Below are positions 46,051-55,462 of a DNA stretch of 64,000 nt, piece by piece. The position numbers and the translations under genes were made by a program. Source of the stretch: Rhizobium sp. NZLR1 (GTDB taxonomy: Bacteria > Pseudomonadota > Alphaproteobacteria > Rhizobiales > Rhizobiaceae); NCBI RefSeq assembly GCF_017357385.1, contig NZ_CP071632.1, positions 3,415,501 to 3,479,500 of the forward strand. Direction: 5' to 3'. The notes beneath the pieces were generated by a model. The model saw only the letters and a program-made list of their open reading frames with translations. It had not been told where the DNA came from and did not search any database. How positions within the stretch are numbered: the first letter of the stretch is position 1; each line of letters opens with the position of its first letter.

Positions 46051-46737
46051 GCTCTGATCTCCCGGAGGTAATGGAAATCTTCTAAGCCCGCCTCTCTCTC
46101 CGTCAGCTAAAATGAAACACTAAAATTCTTTCTATCTGTCGATATTCTTGATCGCAGGGGGTACTTTCTTCGTCTTCAAGGTAATTTTTCATGGCGCCAA
46201 AGTTGTAACGCACAAAAGATATGTATTTTTACTAGAATGTCAGTTCGATAGCAGTCCATTTTGCGTAACCGGCGGATTGCTGTGATCATGCCGCCACAAC
46301 TGCGAAGGTTCTCCCTCAGCGTATCCTACAATGGAAATGACAGTGATGAACTTAATATGATGTGAGATGGGTATCGAGACTACACGGCAAAATCATCAAA
46401 AGAGATTGGTAGCCCAATGTGATTATTTGACAATTTCATCGACATGGAAGTGAATATCTGTATTCCCATTGATTGCCTCAGAATAAAATTCCTTACATTC
46501 TGAAGAAATATATGCAGCCGTCCGTTACACTGCGTATTCACTTATTATTAATGCACTAAGCTGCCAGTGTTTCATCCTATTACCCCGATTGTAGGTGTGC
46601 CATTATTGCATATAAGGCGCTCTAATGTTCATATCATGTTAATCTCAGCCTTGACTCTGTGTATTAACATATCCTTAATCCTACCCGTCGCTAAGGTTAA
46701 AATTGGCCAGCGAAGATCAATTCAAGGAGAGACAACA
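46051..46737. promoter_or_regulatory. A/T-rich divergent promoter region (plyA-like and rap-like genes)
   Basis: This 687-base A/T-rich stretch separates two divergent genes for secreted proteins. TTGACT at 46651 and TTAATC at 46675 could be a weak promoter for the rap-like gene; AAGGAGA stands just before its ATG. No operator or gene could be supported. Open frames here lack start signals. Confidence 0.45.
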
Positions 46738-47448
46738 ATGGCTATTCACGCAACCGACGATACTGCAACATTTCTGGAAACCGACGTCATCTCGGGAAAC
46801 TTGCTGAGCAACGATTCATCTGACAACGGCCACCTATTCCTTCGCGCATTCGACCAGCAGAGCGTTGGCGCCAAGCAGGGCAACAGCCAGGTTACTGAAA
46901 TCCAGGGCGACTACGGCACCTTCTTCGTCAAACCGGACGGCAGCTACACCTATGTTCTGAGCGCTGCTGCGAAGGTCAACTTCACCAATGGTGAATTGCT
47001 CCAGGAAAAGGTCTCGTACAAGATCTCCGACGGCAGCGGTCATACCGATGTCGGCCTATTCACCCTGAATATTCAGGGCGTCACTCAGGTCAAGCCGATC
47101 GCTGTCGACGACCATTACAGCTTCAACGAAGGCAGCCCGATCGGCGGCAATGCGCTCGACAACGACATTCCCGGCGACAATGGACATCTCTTCCTCCGTC
47201 AGTTCGCCGGCACGAACGTCAACGGCAACCCGAGCGCAACCACCGACGTCGCCGGCACCTATGGTACGTTCCATGTCAAGGCCGACGGCTCATTCACCTA
47301 TGATCTGGCAGCAGATATCGCACCGGGCGATCACGTCACAGAAACCATCCAGTATTATAAGATCTCCGACGGCCAAGGTCACACGGATGCCGGTATTTTG
47401 ACGCTCAATATTACGGGCACGGATTTTGTCTCAGGCGCCACCGTCTGA
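46738..47448 (+). CDS. Rap-type secreted protein with two Ra/cadherin-like domains
   Basis: From the ATG at 46738, after AAGGAGA, the product has 236 residues and no Sec signal. Two similar domains of about 105-115 residues each carry GNLLSNDSSDNGHLFLRAF / GNALDNDIPGDNGHLFLRQF, then YGTFFVKPDGSYTYVL / YGTFHVKADGSFTYDL and KISDG. This is the layout of Rhizobium-adhering (Rap) proteins, calcium-binding proteins secreted by PrsDE that bind the exopolysaccharide and promote cell aggregation and biofilm. The same domain ends the PlyA-like protein encoded divergently. A reading from 46567 would add 57 residues and has no good start site. Confidence 0.88.
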   Translation: MAIHATDDTATFLETDVISGNLLSNDSSDNGHLFLRAFDQQSVGAKQGNSQVTEIQGDYGTFFVKPDGSYTYVLSAAAKVNFTNGELLQEKVSYKISDGSGHTDVGLFTLNIQGVTQVKPIAVDDHYSFNEGSPIGGNALDNDIPGDNGHLFLRQFAGTNVNGNPSATTDVAGTYGTFHVKADGSFTYDLAADIAPGDHVTETIQYYKISDGQGHTDAGILTLNITGTDFVSGATV

Positions 47449-47552
47449 TCAATAGCCAATCAATCGACAACGCCCGCCGCCCGAGCGTCGCGGCGAGCGT
47501 TGAACAACGGACGTTGTGACCCCCGGAGCCTTCGGCAGAAAAACGCTGATGA

Positions 47553-48257
47553 TTATTTGCTGCAGCGCTGCCGGAATCGCGCTGTCGCTCGGTCCCCAAC
47601 GCCTGCCCAGGTTCGGTCGAAGATAGGGCGGAGTTGTGGGCTGATGACTTTAATGGTGACGTTGACCCTGCAACGGTCGCCAAGTTTCAGCATCGTCGTG
47701 AGATCGCTATCGAGCGCAGTCTTTGCCGCTGAAAGCGTTGCGTCAGTAAAATCGTTCCAGAAATAAAACCGGGTCAAAATCATCGACTCGTCGTGGGGCG
47801 CGAGAGCAACCGAACGCTTCATCATTCCGGCAATCGAAAGCGGCTCTTCCGCAATCACAGACTGGACGGCCGCGAGACGAAGCCAAAAATTGCTGTTCGT
47901 CGGCATGCACGAAACCGCATGCTGTAGAAAGTGACGGGCACCCGATGCGGCCGCAGCCCAGGCGTCGTAATCGACATCGATATTCTGCCGATCGAGTTGC
48001 GCCAAGACGAGAGTAACGCCAGGAGCCACGATGTCGGATCGGCAATAATGCCCGTCAACCATGGCGACGGTCCGCGCCGCGTATTTGGCGGTGACGTCAT
48101 TCGCGACCGTGTCGCCACGCTCGATCCTTTCCGCGACGATCGAGATGCTGGCCGTTCTTATCGAAGCGTACAGCTCTCGACCGGCGAACATCGCAAAGGC
48201 GACGGCGACGACAACGAAAACAATCCTAGTAACCGAAACGAACTGACCGCGAAGCAT
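47553..48257 (-). CDS. Membrane-anchored periplasmic protein coupled to pssP, unknown function
   Basis: The 234-residue protein has one N-terminal membrane helix (TRIVFVVVAVAFAMFAGREL) and a helical, TPR-like periplasmic part with at least four Cys (HYCRSD, VSCMPT, RCRVN, RQRCSK) which may form disulfides. Its ATG overlaps the pssP stop (TGATG), so it is translated with PssP and probably acts in polymer export. I do not recognise the family. Confidence 0.75.
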   Translation of the reverse strand: MLRGQFVSVTRIVFVVVAVAFAMFAGRELYASIRTASISIVAERIERGDTVANDVTAKYAARTVAMVDGHYCRSDIVAPGVTLVLAQLDRQNIDVDYDAWAAAASGARHFLQHAVSCMPTNSNFWLRLAAVQSVIAEEPLSIAGMMKRSVALAPHDESMILTRFYFWNDFTDATLSAAKTALDSDLTTMLKLGDRCRVNVTIKVISPQLRPIFDRTWAGVGDRATARFRQRCSK

Positions 48258-50533
48258 CAGCTTTCAGTGTAGTATCGCGAGTACCGCTTATAATAATACT
48301 CGCTAGAGCCGAATGTGCGATAAAGCTTCATCTGCGACGGGTCGACCTTGGTCAATATCGCACCGACGCATTTCGCATAGAGCTCCGGCTCGGACAGCAG
48401 GGTGGACTGCACGACCTTACGCGATGTTTTCCCCCACTCGATAACGAAAACCACTGCATCGAGCTTGGAGTTGATGGCGCGCGCATCCACAACAGGCGCC
48501 AAAGGCGGCAGGTCGACAATAATGTAGTCGAAGCTTTGACGCGCCATTTCGAGAAGTTGATCCATGCCGCGTGAGGCGAGCAGCTCCGAGGAATGCGGGA
48601 CACGATACCTTGCAACCGTCGGCAGAAATGCAAGCTTCGTTCTGGGATCGAGAAGGATCAGATCCTTGAGAGGACGGCCATCGACGATCGCCTCGAGCAA
48701 GCCGGCCTCGGCATGACGGCCGATTGCCCGGGTCGAACCGGGATTGCGCATGTCGCCGTCGATAAGCAGGCAACGGGCGCCCTGCATTGCCAGAAGCTTG
48801 GCAAAATTGATGGATGTCGTCGACTTCCCCTCTCCGGGCAGGCTCGACACCACGCCTATGACCTTGCAGCGCTGATCGGCCGCACTGAGGTCGATCGCGA
48901 TCTTGGCACTCCGAAGCGTCTCGGCAAACGCTGAGAGCGGGTGCTCCTCGACATAGGTCGTGGTCTTGCTACCCCTGGCGATGCTTCGCGGATTGCTTGG
49001 ATCGACGAGGGACGGATCATCGACGTTATCGTCAACCAGCGGCATGACGCCAAGCGACTCGACATCGAGTACTTCCTTGATGTCATCGCCGGTACGGAAG
49101 AACCGATCCCGGAATTCCCGGAAAGCGCCTATACCGCTTCCGACCGCACATCCGAGGAACATCGCAAAAGCGACGACGAGGGCTCTCTTCGGTGCACTCG
49201 GCTTCGTTGGGGTTTCCGCCATCGTGATGATGCGGGCAGCCGTAATCGGGAAGCTCTGCTGCTGAATTGCTTCTTGGTAGCGCGTCAGGAAGCTCTGATA
49301 GAGATTCTTGTAGGTATCGCGCGTGCGCTCGAGTTCGCGAACCTGCACCTGCGTTTCGCCGGCCGTCGCAGCAACGCCCGTCGCCTGCGTCACACTGTCA
49401 CGCAAGGAATTTTCCCGCGACTTCGCGACCTGCAGCTCGCTTTGGTAGCTCTCGGCGATGCGGTTCAACTCATCGAACATGAGTCTCTTATATTCTTCCA
49501 TCTCCGCACGAAGCCGAACCGCCTGGACGTGATCGGGACCGAGCCGCGCCTCAATTTCGGTTTCGAGCTTGGAAGCCTCCAGATATTTCTTGCGCAGCTC
49601 GTTCGAAATGGAGCTGTCGAGCACATCCGTGACGATCGCATCGGTCTGCTTGGCGTCGATGATCGATTTGACGCGCGCATATTTTGCCTCGGCCTTCGCC
49701 GTCTCGGCCTGGGCATTGATCAATTGCGTGTTTATCTCGGAAAGCTGCTGCTCGCTGATCAGCGTGCCGGATCCGGCCTCGACAAGCCCATGCTCGCTGC
49801 GGAATTTCTGAACCGCAAGGTCGGTGTCCAGCGCCTGCTGCCGGAGTTCCTCGATACGCTCCTGCAGCCATTGGCCGGCGCGGCGTGTCGCCTCATATTT
49901 CGAATTGAGTTTATCGACCAGATAGACGTCGGCAATGGCCGCTGCGATCTGACGAGCCATATCGGGTGACTGCGAGGTATAACTGACATCGAGAACGTAG
50001 GATTTGCCGACACGCTCGACATCGATATTGCCGGCCACGGTTTCCGCAGCGTACCGCCGCTGCATTTCGGGATCGGGCGCTACTGCCGCGTCATCGGCAA
50101 ACCATGATCTGAAATTCACCAGGGATTTCAGCGTTGCGACTGAAAACAGCGAATTCCGCTGTGCATTGAACACCGGATCGTCGACCAGTTTCAGCTTATC
50201 GACGACGGCATAGGCGATCGTGTCGGACTTCAACAGCTCGACCTGGCTGAGGACAGTACCTTCGTCATCATCCATCTGGCCGAAAGCCGCCAACTGGTTG
50301 ATCACCTGGTTGTCGCTGCGGTCGATCAGCACGCTTGTGTCGGCGGTGTAGACCGGCACCGAAGTCAGCACATATACAATGCCGAGAATAGCGAAGGCGA
50401 AAGCGCACGCCGCAACCATCCGCCACTGTCGGCGGGCAATCGCGATGAGCTTGTCGAAATCGATGAAGTCAGCTTCGTTTCCCGTATCGCGGGAGGGGTC
50501 GATACGTGGCGTAAGTTTATCTGGCGATAGCAA
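48257..50533 (-). CDS. pssP: Exopolysaccharide co-polymerase and tyrosine kinase PssP (Wzc-like)
   Basis: The 758-residue protein controls chain length and export. It has a Wzz-type domain between two membrane helices (about 38-60 and 450-475), a long periplasmic coiled coil, and a cytoplasmic bacterial tyrosine kinase domain: Walker A SSLPGEGKST near 563, Walker A' LLIDGDMRNP and Walker B YIIVDLPPLAP. A tyrosine cluster ends the protein (SSEYYYKRYSRYYTES) and is the expected autophosphorylation site. It lies in the pssT-N-O-P order typical of R. leguminosarum. Confidence 0.95.
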   Translation of the reverse strand: MLSPDKLTPRIDPSRDTGNEADFIDFDKLIAIARRQWRMVAACAFAFAILGIVYVLTSVPVYTADTSVLIDRSDNQVINQLAAFGQMDDDEGTVLSQVELLKSDTIAYAVVDKLKLVDDPVFNAQRNSLFSVATLKSLVNFRSWFADDAAVAPDPEMQRRYAAETVAGNIDVERVGKSYVLDVSYTSQSPDMARQIAAAIADVYLVDKLNSKYEATRRAGQWLQERIEELRQQALDTDLAVQKFRSEHGLVEAGSGTLISEQQLSEINTQLINAQAETAKAEAKYARVKSIIDAKQTDAIVTDVLDSSISNELRKKYLEASKLETEIEARLGPDHVQAVRLRAEMEEYKRLMFDELNRIAESYQSELQVAKSRENSLRDSVTQATGVAATAGETQVQVRELERTRDTYKNLYQSFLTRYQEAIQQQSFPITAARIITMAETPTKPSAPKRALVVAFAMFLGCAVGSGIGAFREFRDRFFRTGDDIKEVLDVESLGVMPLVDDNVDDPSLVDPSNPRSIARGSKTTTYVEEHPLSAFAETLRSAKIAIDLSAADQRCKVIGVVSSLPGEGKSTTSINFAKLLAMQGARCLLIDGDMRNPGSTRAIGRHAEAGLLEAIVDGRPLKDLILLDPRTKLAFLPTVARYRVPHSSELLASRGMDQLLEMARQSFDYIIVDLPPLAPVVDARAINSKLDAVVFVIEWGKTSRKVVQSTLLSEPELYAKCVGAILTKVDPSQMKLYRTFGSSEYYYKRYSRYYTES

Positions 50534-50584
50534 TTTCGATCTCCAACTAAGGCGTCAAGCGCCAAGATCTACGGGCAATTCCAG

Positions 50585-51295
50585 CTATTGTATGACCGGT
50601 GTGCTCGGACTGGTCGATCCCGTCGGGTCGGTGGACGACTGCCCTCCCCCATTTACGGTGAGGAATATCCTTGTGGTCGTCGAGGTCGAGGACGAGTTAT
50701 CTCCGTCACCGGCGTTCGAGACCAGCGAACCGGCAGTCGTCGGGGCGCCATCGAAGGGCGTGCCATCGTCCGATCCAGGACCTGTCTGCCCAATCGACCC
50801 CGTATTGCCGATGCCGGCTGCGGCAGACGCACTTCCACCCGGGCCGAGCGCTGCAGTTCCGCCTTCGGCGAGGACCTTCGCAAAGGCGGCGAGCAACGGC
50901 GCAAGGTTGGGATCGGCACTTGCCGCATCGGCAACAGCTTTTTCGATCGCCAGCTTGAACTGCGGGTCCGTCACTTGGCAGCTGTTTGCCGCCCGTCCGA
51001 GACCGGAGCCGATCGCCGCCATCTGTGCGGCATTGGCCTTCTTGGCCTGCTCGATCACCGGCGACAGAGCGTCGTTGCTGCTGCCGACCAGTGCGCGAAC
51101 ACGCGATGACAGAACCAACGGATCGGACATGTCGAGCAAAATCGCGGGATTAGCCGTGAAACCAGTAACATCGACCGAAGTCAGATTTGCCGGCCCCAGG
51201 CAAGCAGCCGCAAAGGCGCTCGACGTCATGCCGGCAAACATCGCGACGACAATTCCGCTATACGCAAGCTTACGATAAACACCTGACCTTGCCAT
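50585..51295 (-). CDS. pssO: Exported surface protein PssO-like
   Basis: From ATG 51295, seven bases after AAGGA, the product has 236 residues with a Sec signal (SGIVVAMFAGMTSSAFAAA). The mature part is helical and Ala-rich, and the last 70 residues are Gly/Ser/Thr-rich low-complexity sequence. PssO of R. leguminosarum is a small secreted surface protein encoded between pssN and pssP and linked to exopolysaccharide export, matching in size and position. An ATG at 51310 is also in frame. Confidence 0.83.
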   Translation of the reverse strand: MARSGVYRKLAYSGIVVAMFAGMTSSAFAAACLGPANLTSVDVTGFTANPAILLDMSDPLVLSSRVRALVGSSNDALSPVIEQAKKANAAQMAAIGSGLGRAANSCQVTDPQFKLAIEKAVADAASADPNLAPLLAAFAKVLAEGGTAALGPGGSASAAAGIGNTGSIGQTGPGSDDGTPFDGAPTTAGSLVSNAGDGDNSSSTSTTTRIFLTVNGGGQSSTDPTGSTSPSTPVIQ

Positions 51296-51372
51296 AACAT
51301 AGTCCTTCATCAAATCCGCTATAAGCCGCCGGCATTGATCACTCGCGATCGATGCCGGCTCGCCTATTTCAA

Positions 51373-52584
51373 TCAATTTCCGAGATCCTCGACCGCGTTG
51401 CGGGTATCTTTCGCATCGTCGGCCACGCCGGAAACAGTGGACGATACCGAGTTTACGATGTCAAGGAACTTGACCAGTTCAACAGAGTCCGAATTGGAAA
51501 TATAGATAATATCCTTGTCTTCCATCTTGAATTGCTGAACGGCAAACAAGGTTGCCGGATCGCGAAGATTCGCGCGGACGATCACCGGAACCGTCTCACC
51601 TGCAAATCTCGTCGTGTCCACGTGCATCGCCTGAACCGTTTTCTTTGGAACAAGGCGATAGAGCAGGACCTGAGCCGGATCGGCGCGGTCGTCACGCAGA
51701 CCGCCCGCCTTGGCGATTGCCTCTCCAAGGGTCAGGTCGGACTCTTCGAAATCGAAGCGGCCGCTGGTGCCTGCGGCGCCGAGCATAAGATAGGTGCGGC
51801 GCTCATGGTCGATCGAGATCGTATCATCCGGCGCAACATAGATATTTTCCACCGGATTCTTCAGCAGCGTGCTGTAGGCGACGGTTGCAGTCTTGCCGCG
51901 GCGCTGCAGCGTCACATTCGTTTCGATATTGTTGGTCGTCAAACCGCCCGCTGCGGAAATAACGTCGAGAACGCGCTCACCGGCCGGGCTGATCTGGACG
52001 CGCTGGGGATTATTGACGTCGCCCAGCACAGCAACCTGGCTGGAGCGACTCGTCGTTGTCGTGATAACCACCTGCGGCTCGATCGCACGGCTCGCCAGAC
52101 GATCCTCGACGTCCTGTTCCACCGTCTCTTTGAGGCGACCGGCAGCCGGAACCCGACCCGCATAGGGGATTGTGATCGTTCCGTTTCTATCGATGGTCTG
52201 CTCAGGCAGAGAGATGTAATTGCCGGGTCGGCTACCAGCATCGGACGGAATGAAGAGACCACCGGACTGAGCTTCGAAGATGGCGACCTGAACGACGTCA
52301 CCGAAACCGAGTGGAATTTCAGGCGCTCCGCCTCGGCCGCCGCCAAACCCCTTGAACGAAGTCGGCTGAGGAGCGGTAAAATATGTCAGAACGTTCTTGC
52401 TGAGATCAATCAGAGCGTAGTCGATGCCGACACGACGCTCCTTCGTTGTCACTTTCACCGCCGCATCTCGATCAACGTCTTTGTGATCGGGACCGGATCT
52501 TGGCAACGAGGTGCAGCTTGCCAATATAGTCGTTAGCGCTACAACAATGGCGACGCGTGTACTACCGATACGAGAACAACCCAT
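51373..52584 (-). CDS. pssN: Outer-membrane polysaccharide export lipoprotein PssN (Wza-like)
   Basis: From ATG 52584 the 403-residue protein has a lipoprotein signal with lipobox LASC near residue 24. The poly-export domain and SLBB repeats follow (LGFGDVVQVAIFEAQSGGLF, QVAVLGDVNNPQRVQISPAG, then YLMLGAAGTSGRFDF). It is the outer-membrane auxiliary protein that carries the polymer out, working with PssP and PssT. A start at 52641 would add a stretch unlike a signal peptide. Confidence 0.93.
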   Translation of the reverse strand: MGCSRIGSTRVAIVVALTTILASCTSLPRSGPDHKDVDRDAAVKVTTKERRVGIDYALIDLSKNVLTYFTAPQPTSFKGFGGGRGGAPEIPLGFGDVVQVAIFEAQSGGLFIPSDAGSRPGNYISLPEQTIDRNGTITIPYAGRVPAAGRLKETVEQDVEDRLASRAIEPQVVITTTTSRSSQVAVLGDVNNPQRVQISPAGERVLDVISAAGGLTTNNIETNVTLQRRGKTATVAYSTLLKNPVENIYVAPDDTISIDHERRTYLMLGAAGTSGRFDFEESDLTLGEAIAKAGGLRDDRADPAQVLLYRLVPKKTVQAMHVDTTRFAGETVPVIVRANLRDPATLFAVQQFKMEDKDIIYISNSDSVELVKFLDIVNSVSSTVSGVADDAKDTRNAVEDLGN

Positions 52585-52882
52585 AGAATAACCTGTGTTG
52601 ACGCCCCTGAAGCTACTGCCCCGCAATCTGACAAAATACAAGACAATCCCCGATCTATAATCACTGAAAGCCGATTAACATTCTCTAACTGTGGCAAGCT
52701 GGCAACGACCAGCACCTCAAGGAAGCGAAAACGGCCCAAGCCCGGCTCTTCTGGCGCCGACAATAATCTAAAGGCTAGACCCGCTATAAAATCTCTTGCG
52801 TTTCAGAGTCAACAGCGCGGTACCCGCGCAATTGGCATTTTCGAAAAACCTTCATAAAAAACATCCATTTAAAAGAACAAGC

Positions 52883-54289
52883 TCATATTGCCGCATCCGC
52901 CTCCCCATGGTTGCGCCCAAGGCTTATCGCCACAACCGCACTCAGGAAAGCGGAGAAAAATACGGCGAAACCCGGTATTTGCAGCGAGAAATCGACCGCC
53001 GCGTGAAGAGCGACCAAAACCGTCGCCGCCAGGCCGAGAAGAACATAATGCCTGAGGCGCCGCCTTTGAGCGAGCCCTTGCCAGAACACCCTGGCGAGGA
53101 CAGAGAAGGCAAGGATCGCCGCAATCGGGAACAAGATCCCCAGCCCCAGAAATCCTTCGAGATAGAAATTGTGCGCTCGGTCAAAGATTCCGAAGATTCC
53201 GCAGGCCGGATCACGATAGGCAGAAAACACGGTCCGGAAAGTTCCGAGGCCGGTCCCGGTCAACCAATGATCCGAGATGGCGCGCCATATGCCCGGCAGG
53301 ATGCAGAAACGATCATCATCCTCGAGCCGCCGCTCTTGTGCGCGCAAAATCGCCTGACCCGCAAACACCGTCAGCAGCACGACAACGAAAACGATTGCCG
53401 AGAGGAGCTTCAGCATGGAATGCCATCTTGGCGCCGGTCTCAAGTGACGCCTCGAGCCGTTCCAATTGATGACAAGCCACGGAAAATAGATGAGAGCGGC
53501 AACAAAGGTCGCAAATATCCCAGCGCGCGAGCGGGTTAACATCAGCGCGGTGAAACACGCGCACAAGAGCAGGACGTAGATCCACGATTTCAAGACAAGA
53601 GTGTTTCGGCCTGGCTCGCCGGGCGGGTGGTTTGAATAGGAACGGGCAATGTCTCTGACCAGGGTCAGCATCAGCAGCGTTCCAAGTCCAAGGAAGGTCG
53701 CGGCGGTGTTGCGGTTGACGAAGACCGCGGTGAGGCTGTCGAGGTAGGCGTGTTTCTCCACGACAATCAATATGTTGGGAAACAGCGAAAACTGCAGCAG
53801 GCCGAAAACAGCAATGCCGCCCGCAGAAAGCCCGAGGAGGGTCAACACTTTCCTCGCGCGCTGATCGGTATCGCATAACAGAAGCCCCGTCAGGAACGTA
53901 ACGAACGGCAGCGCCACCGAGAGGATCGACGCCAGAGTGTCGGCCGGTTCGACCGAGATTGCCGCGTACTCGACACCTGCCAAGTCACGCGCAGCACTCC
54001 AGGCCGGATTTGCCAGCCAGTTGGAAGGCAGTTCGATGGTCTGGATGCACGTCCAGCCTGTCACCACGACGAGCATCAACAGAGCGCTGCTAAAAACCCA
54101 TCTGCTTTGTCTTGGCTCTTCGACCAGCAGTGCCGAAATGGCACCGAGGGTAAACATGCCGATCGCGGCAAAGGCAAAGGGAAAGGGCGTGACGCTCCCG
54201 AACGGAATGAGCGTCAGTATAACGAGACCGATAAAGGCAAAGAGAAGAGCCTCTCGCAAGACCTGCCTGTTGATGAGGTTGGATAACAT
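52883..54289 (-). CDS. pssT: Exopolysaccharide polymerase PssT (Wzy-like)
   Basis: From ATG 54289 the 468-residue protein has about 12 membrane helices and a Wzy_C/O-antigen-ligase type loop (DRAHNFYLEGFLGLGILFPI, with LTGTGLGTFRTVFSAYRDP before it). It polymerises the flipped repeat units at the periplasmic face. It is the first gene of the pssT-N-O-P group on minus, about 300 bases before pssN. An ATG at 54349 would add 20 residues before the first helix. Confidence 0.88.
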   Translation of the reverse strand: MLSNLINRQVLREALLFAFIGLVILTLIPFGSVTPFPFAFAAIGMFTLGAISALLVEEPRQSRWVFSSALLMLVVVTGWTCIQTIELPSNWLANPAWSAARDLAGVEYAAISVEPADTLASILSVALPFVTFLTGLLLCDTDQRARKVLTLLGLSAGGIAVFGLLQFSLFPNILIVVEKHAYLDSLTAVFVNRNTAATFLGLGTLLMLTLVRDIARSYSNHPPGEPGRNTLVLKSWIYVLLLCACFTALMLTRSRAGIFATFVAALIYFPWLVINWNGSRRHLRPAPRWHSMLKLLSAIVFVVVLLTVFAGQAILRAQERRLEDDDRFCILPGIWRAISDHWLTGTGLGTFRTVFSAYRDPACGIFGIFDRAHNFYLEGFLGLGILFPIAAILAFSVLARVFWQGLAQRRRLRHYVLLGLAATVLVALHAAVDFSLQIPGFAVFFSAFLSAVVAISLGRNHGEADAAI

Positions 54290-54593
54290 TCGATCTCTTC
54301 GCCAGCGAGCGGCAATGGCAGAATTACAACCAGAGAGGTTAATATACACGTACTAACATAGGTTGCATATCAAGGGCTTGCGTGTTAAAGTGTAACAGAA
54401 TTTCACATCGTTTAAAATTGTCGCGAAAGACTTAAGCCAATCGAGACAAGCCCCGGCTATGCTCCGTCAAGCAGCAGGAACGGGACAGACGTTCTGCAGT
54501 CAATACTTGGCAGATCACTAAATCGCCATGCCATTGACTGAGACAAAAGGCAAGCCTGATCTCAATCGGTTGTCCTGAACGGGGATTTAACAG

Positions 54594-55193
54594 ATGAAGA
54601 AAACATTCGTTACACTTCTGGCGCTGGCCTTTACAGCAGGGAATGCCTGTTCGGCATTTGCCGCCGGTCCCGCAGGTTTCGCCCGAGGTTTGAACGGCAA
54701 TTCGGCGGTCAGCTATATCTCTGAAAAAGGCAAGATCATTCCGCCCTTCGCCCAGGTGTTGTTCTGTGCTCAGAACCCGGCCGAATGCCGAGACAACAAC
54801 GGTCTTTCGGTCGTCGCGCTCACGGATGAGCAGATGCTGCAGTTGAAGAACGTGAACGGCACCGTCAATCGTACGATGATCGGCCGAAACGATTCCCGCA
54901 CCGAATTGAACGGCGATGTCTGGAAGGTGAATGTCCGCAGCGGTGACTGCGAAGATTTCGCGCTCACCAAGCGCAGCCGGCTGATCGCGATGGGCTGGTC
55001 GTCGCGCGCTTTGCGAATCGCGACCGCATATACACCCTCCGGTGAAGGGCATGCCGTCCTGGTGGTCAGGACCGACAAGGGCGACCTCGTGCTCGACAAC
55101 AGGCAAAGCAGCATCAAGAACTGGCGGGATACCGATCTGCGCTGGGACAAGATTCAATCGGGAACAGACCCCTATGTCTGGTACCGGCTGTGA
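54594..55193 (+). CDS. Periplasmic transglutaminase-like cysteine protease (BTLCP, LapG-like)
   Basis: The 199-residue protein has a Sec signal (LALAFTAGNACSAFAAG). The catalytic triad is visible: Cys in RSGDCEDFALTK, His in GEGHAVLVV and Asp in LVLDNRQ. The family includes LapG, a periplasmic protease that releases surface adhesins in response to c-di-GMP. No lapD-like gene is in the window, so that role is inference. It starts between the pssT promoter region and the UDP-glucose dehydrogenase gene. Confidence 0.87.
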   Translation: MKKTFVTLLALAFTAGNACSAFAAGPAGFARGLNGNSAVSYISEKGKIIPPFAQVLFCAQNPAECRDNNGLSVVALTDEQMLQLKNVNGTVNRTMIGRNDSRTELNGDVWKVNVRSGDCEDFALTKRSRLIAMGWSSRALRIATAYTPSGEGHAVLVVRTDKGDLVLDNRQSSIKNWRDTDLRWDKIQSGTDPYVWYRL

Positions 55194-55238
55194 CAGCGGG
55201 CGCAGCAAAATAAACTGAACGCACCTTCTTAGAGATCG

Positions 55239-55270
55239 AAGTCGAGCCGCTCTGACGAACGGCTCGACTT
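55239..55270 (+). terminator. Hairpin after the cysteine protease gene
   Basis: A perfect 11-base stem, AAGTCGAGCCG and its complement, surrounds a 10-base loop 46 bases past the stop codon. No long T-run follows. Confidence 0.6.
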
Positions 55271-55462
55271 GTCATATTGCCCACACAAACCTATGTTTTT
55301 TGCCATTGACGCGGCCGCCGACAGAAAGCTGCAGCGCCCAGGGTTCGATTTCCGGTGTGGGTATCAAGCGATCTTCGATATTGTCTTTTCGCCCAGATTA
55401 AGTATGACGGTCGCCATGCTGCGACGCAGCATGACGTTCTACTCTAATGATTTGAGGGAAAT

